A stretch of DNA of 64,000 nt from contig NZ_JAKSXN010000007.1 of the NCBI RefSeq assembly GCF_022427145.1, positions 1-64,000 on the forward strand. The letters run 5' to 3'. The notes beneath the pieces were generated by a model. The model was not told the DNA's origin and ran no database searches. It saw only the letters and a list, made by a program, of their open reading frames with translations. Positions 52,213 to 61,473 of the stretch are shown here, in pieces; the first letter of the stretch is position 1; every line of letters begins with the position of its first letter. The DNA is from Paenibacillus timonensis. GTDB lineage: Bacteria; Bacillota; Bacilli; Paenibacillales; Paenibacillaceae. Both the position numbers and the translations under genes were made by a program.

Positions 52213-55200
52213 ATGAAACGCAAATTCTTGGCCATCATCATGGCCGCCGCGCTCGTTTTTCAAGGGATCTTCGGAGCGGGAGCGACCTTGGTCAGCGCCG
52301 ATACGGAGGGATCCCCAAGCGATGCCGCCGCCGTGATCGCTGCGGATGCCGTTACTGACGCGGTTTATGAGGATCATGCCGCTGCTCTGGGCGCTTCCGC
52401 GGGGCAGGTCATTTCGGAGAATCTGATTACGGGTGTGGAGATACGCAATCAAAAACCCGAATATGATCCGGCTGCCGAAAAACTAATCATCAAGGGAGAT
52501 CGTATTCAGGACATTCGGCCGGCGGTAAAGGACGAAGTGGCCGTCATTTACGCCTGGGCGTTCCCGAACGACTCCCACGGTTACAGCGACGGCTCCACCT
52601 TTGCTTTTCATTTACCCGATAAACTTAAAATCGGGCAGCAGTTGGAAGGTAATTTGGATGGCGAGGTTGGAACATATGTTGTCCATCCGGACGGAGAGGT
52701 CGTTTTTACATTTAACGACAGTATCGTTGGGCAAAAGCTGGAAGGCTATTTTTACGTATGGGTCAGCTTTGACGAAGACAAGTTTGAGGATGGCCTGCAC
52801 CAACAGATTGATTTTAGCTCCACCGGGCTAGGAGTCATCGATGTTCATTTTGCGAATACGGCCGAGGACAGGCTGAAAAAGTCGGGGATCGCCAACCGAA
52901 ACGGCTTTAACTCCGACGAAATCGAGTGGACGATTGATTTCAACCAAGGGGAAAAGGAGATCACAGCCGCGATACTCGAAGACACCCTGCCGGAAGGGTT
53001 GAAGCTTAAGGGCGATATCGAAATTCGCAAACTGCAGGTACAGGTCGACGGCTCGGTCAAAGCGGGGGAGGTAGAACGTACGGCGAATGCTTTCCCCATC
53101 GCGTTGGGCGATATCCATGAAGCCTACCGGGTGATCTACAAAACAAGCGTGGAAGCGCCAACCGCAGGGCCTTTTAATCGACTTTACGACAATACGGCCG
53201 TGCTCACCGGCAACGGGGATCAATACCGGGAAGAGGCCGACGGCAGCGTGAACATTCGCTTTAACGAGCCGCTTAACAAAGTAAGCAAAGCTTACGATCC
53301 GGTGAAGCAGAGCATTACCTGGAAAATCGAGTACAACTACAATCAACAAACGCTGGACCCGTTTGATCCGGCCGATCCCGATAAACCCGATGCTGCGTGG
53401 CTTAAAGACGAGTTTGATACCACGAAGCAGCGGCTAGTCGAGTCTTCCTTCGAAGTGTATGAAGTTGAGATGGATACGAGCGGCAAGGCGGCGAAACGTA
53501 CCGGGCCTATCGATTCCTCGGCGTATACCGTCACCAAGACGGCCGACGGCTTTGAGTTCAAGTTCAATCAGGCCATCAACGGCGCTTACGACATCGAATA
53601 CCGGACCGAATCGATCAAACGGGTTTACGAGGACGATCACATCACCAATAAGGTCGAAATCAAAAACGGAATGAAGAAATCGGCGGGACAGGACATTCGC
53701 GAACATATTTTTGCGAAAAGCGTAAGCAAAGAGGATTTCAACAAGAAGGAAATCGAGTGGAAGCTGGTTCTCAATTCCGACCTGAAGGATATGTCGGATA
53801 TCGTCATTACGGAGAACTATGCGGGAAGAAATATGAAACTGGTCCCTGGCAGTTTACAAAAGACCGGTGCTCATAAGGATGATTTCCTGTTGGAAGCCAA
53901 CGCGGATGATCCGAATTTTGAAAAAGGTTTCGTGATCAAGCTGAAACCGGGCGTTACGATTAATACGGAGCACGTGTTTACGTTTGCCACGGCCTTTGAT
54001 CCGACAAAGGGAGTGCCAGCGGGCGGCCTTTATAGAAATGATGCTACCCTAGACTGGAAAGAAGCTGGAATATCGCAAGACTCGATTACCAAGTCGGCTT
54101 CGGTCACTCCGCAAAACTATACGATTGATAACGGCAACAAAAAAGGCGAGTACAGCGCCAAAGATAAAGCGATCACCTGGACGATCGACGTGAACTACAA
54201 TTTATACGATATTCAAGATGCCGTGCTCAGGGATGCTTACACCGGCAACCAGGCTTATATCGACGGTTCGGTTCAGGTGAATAAGCTGGTGCTGGATAGC
54301 CGAAATAACGCCGTCGCTATTGGTGAGGAAATTAAACCGAAAAGTCAGGATAATCCGAACGGCTTTGATTTCCAGCTAAATCCGGATGGCAAGGGTTTTA
54401 TGTTGAAGCTGGGCAACATCGGCAAAACGGCCTACCGGATCGAGTACAAAACCAGCCTTGACGGGGCGTTTCCGATTGTAGATACTTACTCCAACTATGC
54501 TACATTACACGACGGTGGAGTTCTACGGTTTGAAAAATCGGCCAATGTCACGCCGGCACACGGCGGGGTGTTTGTCAACAAAACCGGGAAGCAGCAAGGA
54601 ACGAGCGATATCGCTTCCTGGACGGTCAATATCAACCCGAGTCAATCTTATATCGCGGCAGGCTCCAAGCTGACGGATACGTTGTCGGACAATCAAATTT
54701 TATTGCCCAACACCTTGAAGCTGTTCAAAACGGATTTGCCCGCGGATAATTCCGGGAACGTTTCGACCAAAGCCGGGTTGGTTGATCCCGAGGATTACGA
54801 ATTGGCCGTAAACGGAAACACCTTTACGTTCACCTTCAAAAAAGCGTTGACCACCGCGTTTATTCTGGAATACCAGTCGTATATTAACGCGGATGATGGT
54901 GACAAAATTACCAATAAGGCTGAATTTGCCGGTCAAACCTCTTCCGTGAAGGGAGGAGATGGACAGGTAGGTGTGAAGGTTGCGTTAGCCGGCGCCGGCG
55001 GCGGCGCATCGGGAGGACGAGCCCCCATCCAAGTCGTCAAGGTGGACGATCGGGGTCAACCTCTGGAAGGTGCAGTATTCGAAATTTATAACGCTTCCGG
55101 AACCGTATTGCTGGAGACGCTTCCGGCAACGAACGCTTCCGGCGAAACGGAAAGCTTGCGGGAGTACCGGTTTAACGGCACGGACGGCCTTCCGTATCGA

Positions 55201-56583
55201 CTGAAGGAAGCGTCGGCACCTGCGGGTTATTTGGTCGATCCCGAATACGGCGCTGGCACAGGCAAACTCGTTGCCTTCAAAAACGATGAGCCCTATAAAA
55301 TCGAAAACAAAAAAATTCGGCAGGGATTTCAGTTTACGAAGGTGGATGCCGCAGATCCGTCCAAAAAATTAAAAGGTGCGATTTTCGATCTATACGTTAA
55401 GAACGGAGCAGACAGAGATTTCATCGAGACGTTGACGTCAGGTGAAGACGGCACGATCGCAAAGGCCGATCTGGCGCCGGGAGAATATGAACTGGTTGAA
55501 ACGAAGGCTCCCGATTATTATCAATTGAATTCGCAGCCGGTTGCCTTTACCATCACCGCGAATCAAACCGCGATTGTTACGCGCGATCTGCCGAATGAAC
55601 GGGGGTCCGGCGGCAAATTGGTGATCACGAAGGTCAATGCCAAGGATCAAACCGTCCTGAGCGGCATCGAATTTGAATTGCGGGACGGCACGAATGGGGC
55701 GGTCGGAAAGAAAACCACCGATCGAGACGGCGTGGTCGAGTTTGATAACCTGCCGTATGGTCCATATACCTTAGTGGAGACCAAGGCGGAGGGATTCGTG
55801 ATCGAGCAGCCGGAGACCGAGGTTTCCATCAAGGAACCGGTCACGGCTTTGACGATCGAAAATAAACCCAATGACCGCTCGGTGAAGTTAATCAAAACCA
55901 ATGCCGCGAAAACGCAAAGACTCCAAGGTGCGGTATTTGAACTGCTCGCCCAGAGCGTGTTCTTTAATCCGCAGGGAAATTATGAGTTTAGAAAAGTCGA
56001 CGCGATCGATCCCTCCAAGCTCGTCACGGATCGGAACGGCGAATTGTACCTGGATCAATTGGAACCTAACAAGTACCGGCTAGTGGAAATTTCCGCGCCT
56101 GCGGGTTATGTGTTGGACAAAACGCCGATCGAGTTTGAAATTACGGAGAAACAAACCGAATCCGTGATTGTAGAAAAAACGAACAACCTGATTTACTCCC
56201 CTTCCAACCCAGGGGGTGGAGGCGGACCTGGCAACCCTAGCGACCCTAGCAATCCGGTTACCCCGAATACGCCGGTAGATCCGGCACAACCGGGCGAAGG
56301 CACGGTCGAGGTGCCGGAGGATCCGTCTCCGTCTGACGGAACGGGCGGCGAGAAGCCGCAGCCGGATCCGGACAAACCTACGGATATAGAACTTGACGAT
56401 GACGGCAATCCGTTAGGCGGAACCCGCGGCGATCTTCCTTCCGATGAAACGGACGGAAAACCGGGAAGCAGTCTCTTGCCGAAAACCGGGGAAAGCAGTC
56501 TTCTCCCCTGGCAACTGGCGGGTGCCGCTTTCATCCTGGCAGGATGTTGGCTAAGACGAAAACGTAAGCAGCAAGAATCCTAA
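52213..56583 (+). CDS. LPXTG-anchored adhesin with repeated adhesion and CnaB/SpaA domains
   Basis: The 1456-residue protein has a signal peptide to about residue 34. Residues about 75-930 hold an SdrG-like first domain and at least five repeats of about 150 residues built on the pattern IEWTIDxNxxxxxI (collagen-adhesin-like Ig folds). Four CnaB/SpaA domains follow, with first Lys at 943, 1043, 1140 and 1228, each with an ELVET-type Glu and a final Asn. A Pro/Gly/Asp linker, LPKTG at 1422-1426, a hydrophobic helix and RRKRK end it. It should be wall-anchored, probably by the class D sortase at 63278. AAGGAGG is 14 bases from the ATG, which is long. Confidence 0.93.
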   Translation: MKRKFLAIIMAAALVFQGIFGAGATLVSADTEGSPSDAAAVIAADAVTDAVYEDHAAALGASAGQVISENLITGVEIRNQKPEYDPAAEKLIIKGDRIQDIRPAVKDEVAVIYAWAFPNDSHGYSDGSTFAFHLPDKLKIGQQLEGNLDGEVGTYVVHPDGEVVFTFNDSIVGQKLEGYFYVWVSFDEDKFEDGLHQQIDFSSTGLGVIDVHFANTAEDRLKKSGIANRNGFNSDEIEWTIDFNQGEKEITAAILEDTLPEGLKLKGDIEIRKLQVQVDGSVKAGEVERTANAFPIALGDIHEAYRVIYKTSVEAPTAGPFNRLYDNTAVLTGNGDQYREEADGSVNIRFNEPLNKVSKAYDPVKQSITWKIEYNYNQQTLDPFDPADPDKPDAAWLKDEFDTTKQRLVESSFEVYEVEMDTSGKAAKRTGPIDSSAYTVTKTADGFEFKFNQAINGAYDIEYRTESIKRVYEDDHITNKVEIKNGMKKSAGQDIREHIFAKSVSKEDFNKKEIEWKLVLNSDLKDMSDIVITENYAGRNMKLVPGSLQKTGAHKDDFLLEANADDPNFEKGFVIKLKPGVTINTEHVFTFATAFDPTKGVPAGGLYRNDATLDWKEAGISQDSITKSASVTPQNYTIDNGNKKGEYSAKDKAITWTIDVNYNLYDIQDAVLRDAYTGNQAYIDGSVQVNKLVLDSRNNAVAIGEEIKPKSQDNPNGFDFQLNPDGKGFMLKLGNIGKTAYRIEYKTSLDGAFPIVDTYSNYATLHDGGVLRFEKSANVTPAHGGVFVNKTGKQQGTSDIASWTVNINPSQSYIAAGSKLTDTLSDNQILLPNTLKLFKTDLPADNSGNVSTKAGLVDPEDYELAVNGNTFTFTFKKALTTAFILEYQSYINADDGDKITNKAEFAGQTSSVKGGDGQVGVKVALAGAGGGASGGRAPIQVVKVDDRGQPLEGAVFEIYNASGTVLLETLPATNASGETESLREYRFNGTDGLPYRLKEASAPAGYLVDPEYGAGTGKLVAFKNDEPYKIENKKIRQGFQFTKVDAADPSKKLKGAIFDLYVKNGADRDFIETLTSGEDGTIAKADLAPGEYELVETKAPDYYQLNSQPVAFTITANQTAIVTRDLPNERGSGGKLVITKVNAKDQTVLSGIEFELRDGTNGAVGKKTTDRDGVVEFDNLPYGPYTLVETKAEGFVIEQPETEVSIKEPVTALTIENKPNDRSVKLIKTNAAKTQRLQGAVFELLAQSVFFNPQGNYEFRKVDAIDPSKLVTDRNGELYLDQLEPNKYRLVEISAPAGYVLDKTPIEFEITEKQTESVIVEKTNNLIYSPSNPGGGGGPGNPSDPSNPVTPNTPVDPAQPGEGTVEVPEDPSPSDGTGGEKPQPDPDKPTDIELDDDGNPLGGTRGDLPSDETDGKPGSSLLPKTGESSLLPWQLAGAAFILAGCWLRRKRKQQES

Positions 56584-56586
56584 TTT

Positions 56587-56636
56587 AGGGGGGCATTTCC
56601 AAAGATCCGGAGAATCGGAGCTTGGGAGTGCCCTCC
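56587..56636 (+). terminator. Terminator after adhesin gene
   Basis: AGGGGGGCATTTCC pairs with GGGAGTGCCCTCCT in a 14-bp stem with three G-U pairs, followed by TTTC. It separates the adhesin from the polysaccharide genes. Confidence 0.75.
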
Positions 56637-56645
56637 TTTCATTCA

Positions 56646-56713
56646 TTGTTAAGAAATTGTTCAGAAAGGTGAATTACAATAAGCCAATGACGCAATGACT
56701 TTTGTAATATAAT
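56646..56713 (+). promoter_or_regulatory. Tandem 11-bp direct repeat and putative promoter of polysaccharide operon
   Basis: TTGTTAAGAAA (56646-56656) is followed immediately by TTGTTCAGAAA (56657-56667). Tandem 11-base repeats are the usual sites of OmpR-type regulators. A promoter reading ATGACG (56687-56692), 15 bases, TATAAT (56708-56713) is possible. The deacetylase gene starts 60 bases downstream. Confidence 0.45.
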
Positions 56714-56773
56714 TATTTTTTTAGGTCTTTATCCCGCTTCAAGGGAATAGCAGCAAAAAGGAGCAATAGGTCC

Positions 56774-58243
56774 ATGAACCAGAATCGCAAACACGCCCTT
56801 TTTTCCGGGATTTTGATTTGTCTCGTCTTCGCGTTGACCTCAGGATGCACATTGGCAGAGAACGGACCGGACCAGGCAGGCGACGGCGGACAAGCCGGCC
56901 CAAAGCCTGCGATTCAGCGCTACACCGGAGAGAAAAGCCGGGAAATACCGTTCGTATACACGGCCAAGAAAGAACTGTCCCTCACGTTTAACGGGATGGG
57001 CGATCGGGATACGATGTACCGGCTATTGGACGAGCTGGATACTTACCGGATCCAAGCGACGTTTTTTTTGCCCGGCATGAGAGTGGCCGAGGAGCCAGAC
57101 ATCGCGGCCGAGATTTTGGCCAGAGGCCATGAGATCGAGAACAACACGCTAAACCAGCTGGATCTCAAAAACCTGGATTATGAACAAATCTATAAGGAAA
57201 TCGAGCTGAGCAACGAGGTGATCGAGAAGCAGATCGGGGTCAAGCCGAAGTACGTCCGCACGAAATCCGGCGATTATCCGGCGGATGTTCCGCTGATTGC
57301 CGCGCAATTGGGCATGAAAGGGGTCGTGAGCTACAACATCAACCCGCGCGACCGGGACATGCAAGACGCCAATGCGATCGGAGATTACGTCAAACGTTAT
57401 ATTCACCGGGGCGGGATCATCTCGCTGAACACCGACATCAACCCGGAGGTGATTCCGTCCATTCGGTACATCGCCCAAGCGGCCGACGAGATCGGGTATC
57501 GGCTGATTCCGCTGGACGAGCTGGTCGAGCACGGAGGGATGCGCAAGCCGCTAGACCAAATCCCCGGATACGACGCGGCACAAATTAATCCGGATTACAA
57601 AGACGCCCAATACCGGCTGATCTATCAGGTAGATACGCCGCAAAAACACGTGGCGCTTACGTTCGACGATTGGGGCAGCGATAAAACGGTCACCCGTATT
57701 CTCGATATTTTGGCGGAGGGCCATGTCCACGCTACCTTTTTCCTAAGAGCTAAGGGCGTCGAAACGAATCCGAACCTGGCCCGGGCCATGGTAGAAGGCG
57801 GTCATGACGTCGCCAACCATTCCTATAGCCATCCGGTGGTGACGTCTTTAACCCCGGCGGAGCTGCAGGAAGACGTGGTCAAGGCGCATCAGGTCATTAC
57901 CGAGGCGATCCAGCAGCAGCCCGTCATGCTGTTCCGGCCGCCGACCGGCGTCGTGGACGACAAACGGGCCAAGGCGATTGCCGCCATCGGTTATCCCGAT
58001 ATCGCTCTGTACGACGTGACGACGCTCGATTGGGATTCCTCTAACAGCGCCGACGACATCGTGAACGGGGTCATGGAACAGGCCAAGCCGGGTAGCGTCA
58101 TTTTATTGCACATGCTTGACGACATCCATACGATCGAAGCGCTGCCGCGCGTCATTCAAGGTCTGAAGGCCAGAGGGTACGCGTTCGTGAAGATGGCGGA
58201 TTTGATTCAAGAGCAGAATTCGAATACAACGGAGACTAAATGA
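56774..58243 (+). CDS. Lipoprotein with two polysaccharide-deacetylase (NodB) domains
   Basis: The 489-residue protein has a lipobox with Cys25 (TSGC). The first NodB-like domain (about 65-265) is degenerate: the catalytic TFDDG is TFNGMGD and the zinc histidines are replaced (EIENNTLNQ). The second (about 285-480) is complete, with D299 (TFDDWG), H349 and H353 (NHSYSHP) and RPPTG. It should deacetylate an amino-sugar polymer on the outer membrane face. It opens the operon that also encodes a sugar dehydrogenase and polymer synthase; the next ATG is one base after its stop. Confidence 0.92.
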   Translation: MNQNRKHALFSGILICLVFALTSGCTLAENGPDQAGDGGQAGPKPAIQRYTGEKSREIPFVYTAKKELSLTFNGMGDRDTMYRLLDELDTYRIQATFFLPGMRVAEEPDIAAEILARGHEIENNTLNQLDLKNLDYEQIYKEIELSNEVIEKQIGVKPKYVRTKSGDYPADVPLIAAQLGMKGVVSYNINPRDRDMQDANAIGDYVKRYIHRGGIISLNTDINPEVIPSIRYIAQAADEIGYRLIPLDELVEHGGMRKPLDQIPGYDAAQINPDYKDAQYRLIYQVDTPQKHVALTFDDWGSDKTVTRILDILAEGHVHATFFLRAKGVETNPNLARAMVEGGHDVANHSYSHPVVTSLTPAELQEDVVKAHQVITEAIQQQPVMLFRPPTGVVDDKRAKAIAAIGYPDIALYDVTTLDWDSSNSADDIVNGVMEQAKPGSVILLHMLDDIHTIEALPRVIQGLKARGYAFVKMADLIQEQNSNTTETK

Positions 58244-58244
58244 G

Positions 58245-59556
58245 ATGAATTTACTAGATAGGATCACATCATGCCAAGCCACGATCGCCGTGATCGGCTT
58301 AGGATACGTCGGACTGCCGATCGCGTGCCTTCTCCCAAAAAGCCAAGGTCATCGGGTTTGACGTGAATGCGCGAAAAATCGAAGCTTACCGTCAAGGCCG
58401 GGATGTTACCGGCGATATCGGAGACGAGGCGATTGAGAAGTGCAGCGTTGAATTCACGTCGGATCCGGAGCGGCTGCGGGAGGCCGAGTGCATTATTGTG
58501 GCCGTCCCAACCCCTGTGCAAAGCGGCAACGTGCCCGATTTGCGATTCGTCCGAGACGCGAGTATGCTCGTCGGAAGCGTGATGACTCGGGGAGCGGTCG
58601 TCATTTACGAATCCACCGTCTATCCGGGGGTGACGGACGAGGTTTGCGTCCCGGCACTGGAAGCGGAATCGGGACTTGCCTGCGGACCGGATTTTAAAGT
58701 TGGCTATTCGCCGGAACGCATCAATCCCGGAGATCGGCAACACCGGCTCGAAAATATCGTGAAAATCGTCTCCGGGAACGACCGGGAAGCTTTGGAACTG
58801 GTGGCCCGTTTATACGAGCTGATTATCGATGCCGGCGTCCACCGGGCGGAGAGCATCCGGGTCGCGGAGGCGGCCAAGGTCATCGAAAACGCTCAACGGG
58901 ATATTAACATCGCGTTCATGAACGAGCTGTCGATGCTGTTCCATGAGATGGACATCGATACCAACGCGGTGCTGCAGGCTGCCGGAACCAAATGGAATTT
59001 CCTGCCCTTCCGGCCGGGTTTGGTCGGCGGACACTGCATCGGAATCGATCCGTATTATCTGACCTATAAAGCGGAGGACGCCGGCTACCATTCCAAAATT
59101 ATTTTGGCTGGCAGGCATATCAACGACGGAATGGGGAAATACGTCGCCCAAAACATCATAAAGAGGATGGTTCGCCAGCAAGTTGACCTGAAGCATTCGC
59201 GGGTAGGGGTTCTCGGTATATCGTTCAAGGAGGATTGCCGGGATATCCGGAATTCAAAGGTGATCGACATTATCCGGGAGCTGCAGGATTACGGCATCAC
59301 TCCGTTGGTGGCCGACCCGCTCGTGGACCCGCGGGAAGCTTACGAGGAATACGGCATCGAGCTCAGCGACATGTCCTATATGCGGGATCTGAACGTGGTG
59401 GTTCTCGCTGTACCGCATCGCCGTTTCACAAGCTTAAGCTTTCCCGAGGTGGAGGCGATGTTCCGTCCGGGCCAAGCCAAATTAATGGTCGACGTGAAAG
59501 GCGCTTTTTCGAAAAACAGGTACGAGGAGAGCGGCATCCATTACTGGAGCTTATAG
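58245..59556 (+). pseudogene. UDP-HexNAc-type nucleotide-sugar dehydrogenase, interrupted by one-base frameshift
   Basis: From ATG 58245 the Rossmann start IAVIGLGYVGLPIACL is read, then the frame fails near 58330; adding one base restores FSQKAKVIGFDVNARKIEAY and the frame runs to 59556 (about 437 residues). The middle helix has EAAKVIENAQRDINIAFMNE and the catalytic-loop motif RPGLVGGHCIGIDPYYL, with the active Cys. This is the VipA/WbpO/TviB pattern (UDP-GlcNAc or UDP-GalNAc 6-dehydrogenase) rather than the UDP-glucose form. It would supply a UDP-hexosaminuronate to the synthase encoded next. Real lesion or read error is unresolved. Confidence 0.88.
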
Positions 59557-59588
59557 GACTTGGAATGAAAAGGATGGGAGAGCGAACC

Positions 59589-61436
59589 GTGTTCAGAAAG
59601 AAGCCTAAACGTTCGGAAGAAATCATGGCGGTTCCGCGCGGAGACAGAAGAACTCTGAGGTACGTCCCCGACCCCGAACGCCTTCGCGTTTCGGTGGACA
59701 GGAGGGGGCGCCGGAAGGCATTGCCTCGCCGGAGATCCGGCCTGGATCTGCAACAACTCGGACAGAGATATATCGCGGATTTTCCGGTGGCGATCAAGGC
59801 GAAGGGACACCGAAAAAAGGGCGGCAGCGAGGGGCGGGTGAACGACCTTTCCGCGACGGGAATGCTCGTGGAGTTGCCGGAGTCGGTGCGCTTGGGAGAA
59901 CGGGATATGGCCAAACTTCGGTTCCGCATTCCCCCGGGTATCATGCCGGAAGGGTTTGAAGGGAAGGTGAAGCTGGACGCGTCCGTCGTCCGGACGTTCG
60001 AAACGTCCGGGGAGAACGGCGTTAAGCGCATGGCCGCTTTCGAGTTTGTGGAGCCGCTGACGGCCTATTTCCGGAGGAAACGTTGGGGATACTCGGTGTA
60101 TACGGCCAGCGCCACTTTGCTGGCGGCCAGCGCTTTCATTCTGTTGTTGCGCGCCGAAAGCATCATTTACTTTAAATACAACCTCGTATTGTACCTATAC
60201 AGCTTGATTGCGGCAGCTTTCCTGATTACGCGGTACCTGTTCGGCGCGTTGTACCGGGACGTGCCGATCAATCCGGAATATACCCCGGGGGTGTCGATCA
60301 TCATTCCCTGCTTCAACGAGGCGGAATGGATCCAGCGGACGGTCATCAGCTGCATGAACCAGGATTATCCGATCGACAAGCTGGAAGTGATCGTCGTCGA
60401 CGACCGGTCGACGGACGCATCCGCGGAGCGGATTCGCGGTATCGTGGAGAAGCTGCATGCCGAGGAGGAGCGTTTCGCCACCCCCGAGCGGCTGAAGTTT
60501 ACCGTTCTGGAAACAAACGGCGGCAAGCGCATGGCGTTGGTGAAAGGCGTGGAAATGGCCAAGCACGATTTGGTCGTGTTCGTCGATTCAGACAGTTTTC
60601 TTGCGCCGACGGCGATCCGCCACCTGATCCAGCCGTTCCAAGATCCGAAGATGGGCGGCGTGGCCGGGCGCACGGACGTGGAAAACAAATACACGAACAC
60701 CATCACCAAGCTGCAAACGGTCCGATATTACATCGCCTTTCGGATCATGAAGGCCGCCGAATCGTGGTTCGACAGCGTCACCTGCTTATCGGGGCCGCTG
60801 TCTTGCTATCGCAAGGAGTTGATCCTGAAGCACTCCAAGGCGTGGCTGAACCAGAAGTTTCTCGGCCAACCCGCCACGTTCGGCGACGACCGGAGCATGA
60901 CCAACTTTATTTTGAAGACGCACCGGACCGGCTATCAGGACGCCGCGATTTGTTCGACGATCGTCCCTTCGCGGATGGACGTATTCCTGAAGCAGCAGAT
61001 GCGCTGGAAGCGTTCCTGGCTGCGCGAATCGTTGCGGGCGGCGGGGTTCATTTGGCGGAAGGAACCTTTTATGGCGCTGTTTTTCTATGTCGGGCTGATC
61101 GTTCCGATCGCCGCCCCGGTCGTGGTATTGTACAATCTCGTGTACGTGCCTGCCGTTTACGGGATTTTTCCCGGGACTTTCTTGACTGGGCTGCTGATGA
61201 TGTCGATGCTGATGAGTTTAGCGCATCTGATGTACCGCAAGAGCAGGTTATGGGTGTTCGGCTTTGTTTTTTGCCTGTTCTACGAGTTCGTGCTGCTATG
61301 GCAGATGCCCGTCGCGTGGGTGACTTTTTGGAAGTCCACTTGGGGCACGCGGGAGACGCCGCAGGACGTCGAGGCCAAGCGGAAAAAGGAAGCTCGAAAG
61401 AAAAACAAACCTAAAGGGATCGGAATCCCTTTTTAA
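59589..61436 (+). CDS. PilZ domain fused to hyaluronan-synthase-like GT2
   Basis: A GTG at 59589 with GGGAG eight bases upstream is preferred; ATG 59565 is an alternative. The 615-residue protein has a basic tail, then a PilZ domain (about 55-155) with the D86-L-S-A-T-G91 motif; the first Arg of the RxxxR motif is not in its expected place. Membrane helices (about 165-215) precede a GT2 domain with D333-S-D335, SGPLSCYRKE, FGDDR (431-435) and QQMRW (469-473), then four more helices. These motifs match HasA/NodC-type processive synthases. It should polymerise and extrude an amino-sugar glycan, gated by c-di-GMP (inferred). Confidence 0.92.
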   Translation: MFRKKPKRSEEIMAVPRGDRRTLRYVPDPERLRVSVDRRGRRKALPRRRSGLDLQQLGQRYIADFPVAIKAKGHRKKGGSEGRVNDLSATGMLVELPESVRLGERDMAKLRFRIPPGIMPEGFEGKVKLDASVVRTFETSGENGVKRMAAFEFVEPLTAYFRRKRWGYSVYTASATLLAASAFILLLRAESIIYFKYNLVLYLYSLIAAAFLITRYLFGALYRDVPINPEYTPGVSIIIPCFNEAEWIQRTVISCMNQDYPIDKLEVIVVDDRSTDASAERIRGIVEKLHAEEERFATPERLKFTVLETNGGKRMALVKGVEMAKHDLVVFVDSDSFLAPTAIRHLIQPFQDPKMGGVAGRTDVENKYTNTITKLQTVRYYIAFRIMKAAESWFDSVTCLSGPLSCYRKELILKHSKAWLNQKFLGQPATFGDDRSMTNFILKTHRTGYQDAAICSTIVPSRMDVFLKQQMRWKRSWLRESLRAAGFIWRKEPFMALFFYVGLIVPIAAPVVVLYNLVYVPAVYGIFPGTFLTGLLMMSMLMSLAHLMYRKSRLWVFGFVFCLFYEFVLLWQMPVAWVTFWKSTWGTRETPQDVEAKRKKEARKKNKPKGIGIPF

Positions 61437-61473
61437 TTGCCTACTAATGCATTGATTTGGGTTTGGGGTGAGA

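Noticed and set aside
59235-59588. Long upstream extension of the PilZ-GT2 frame
   Set aside because: It overlaps the dehydrogenase coding frame and has no domain content; GTG 59589 has a proper ribosome-binding site.
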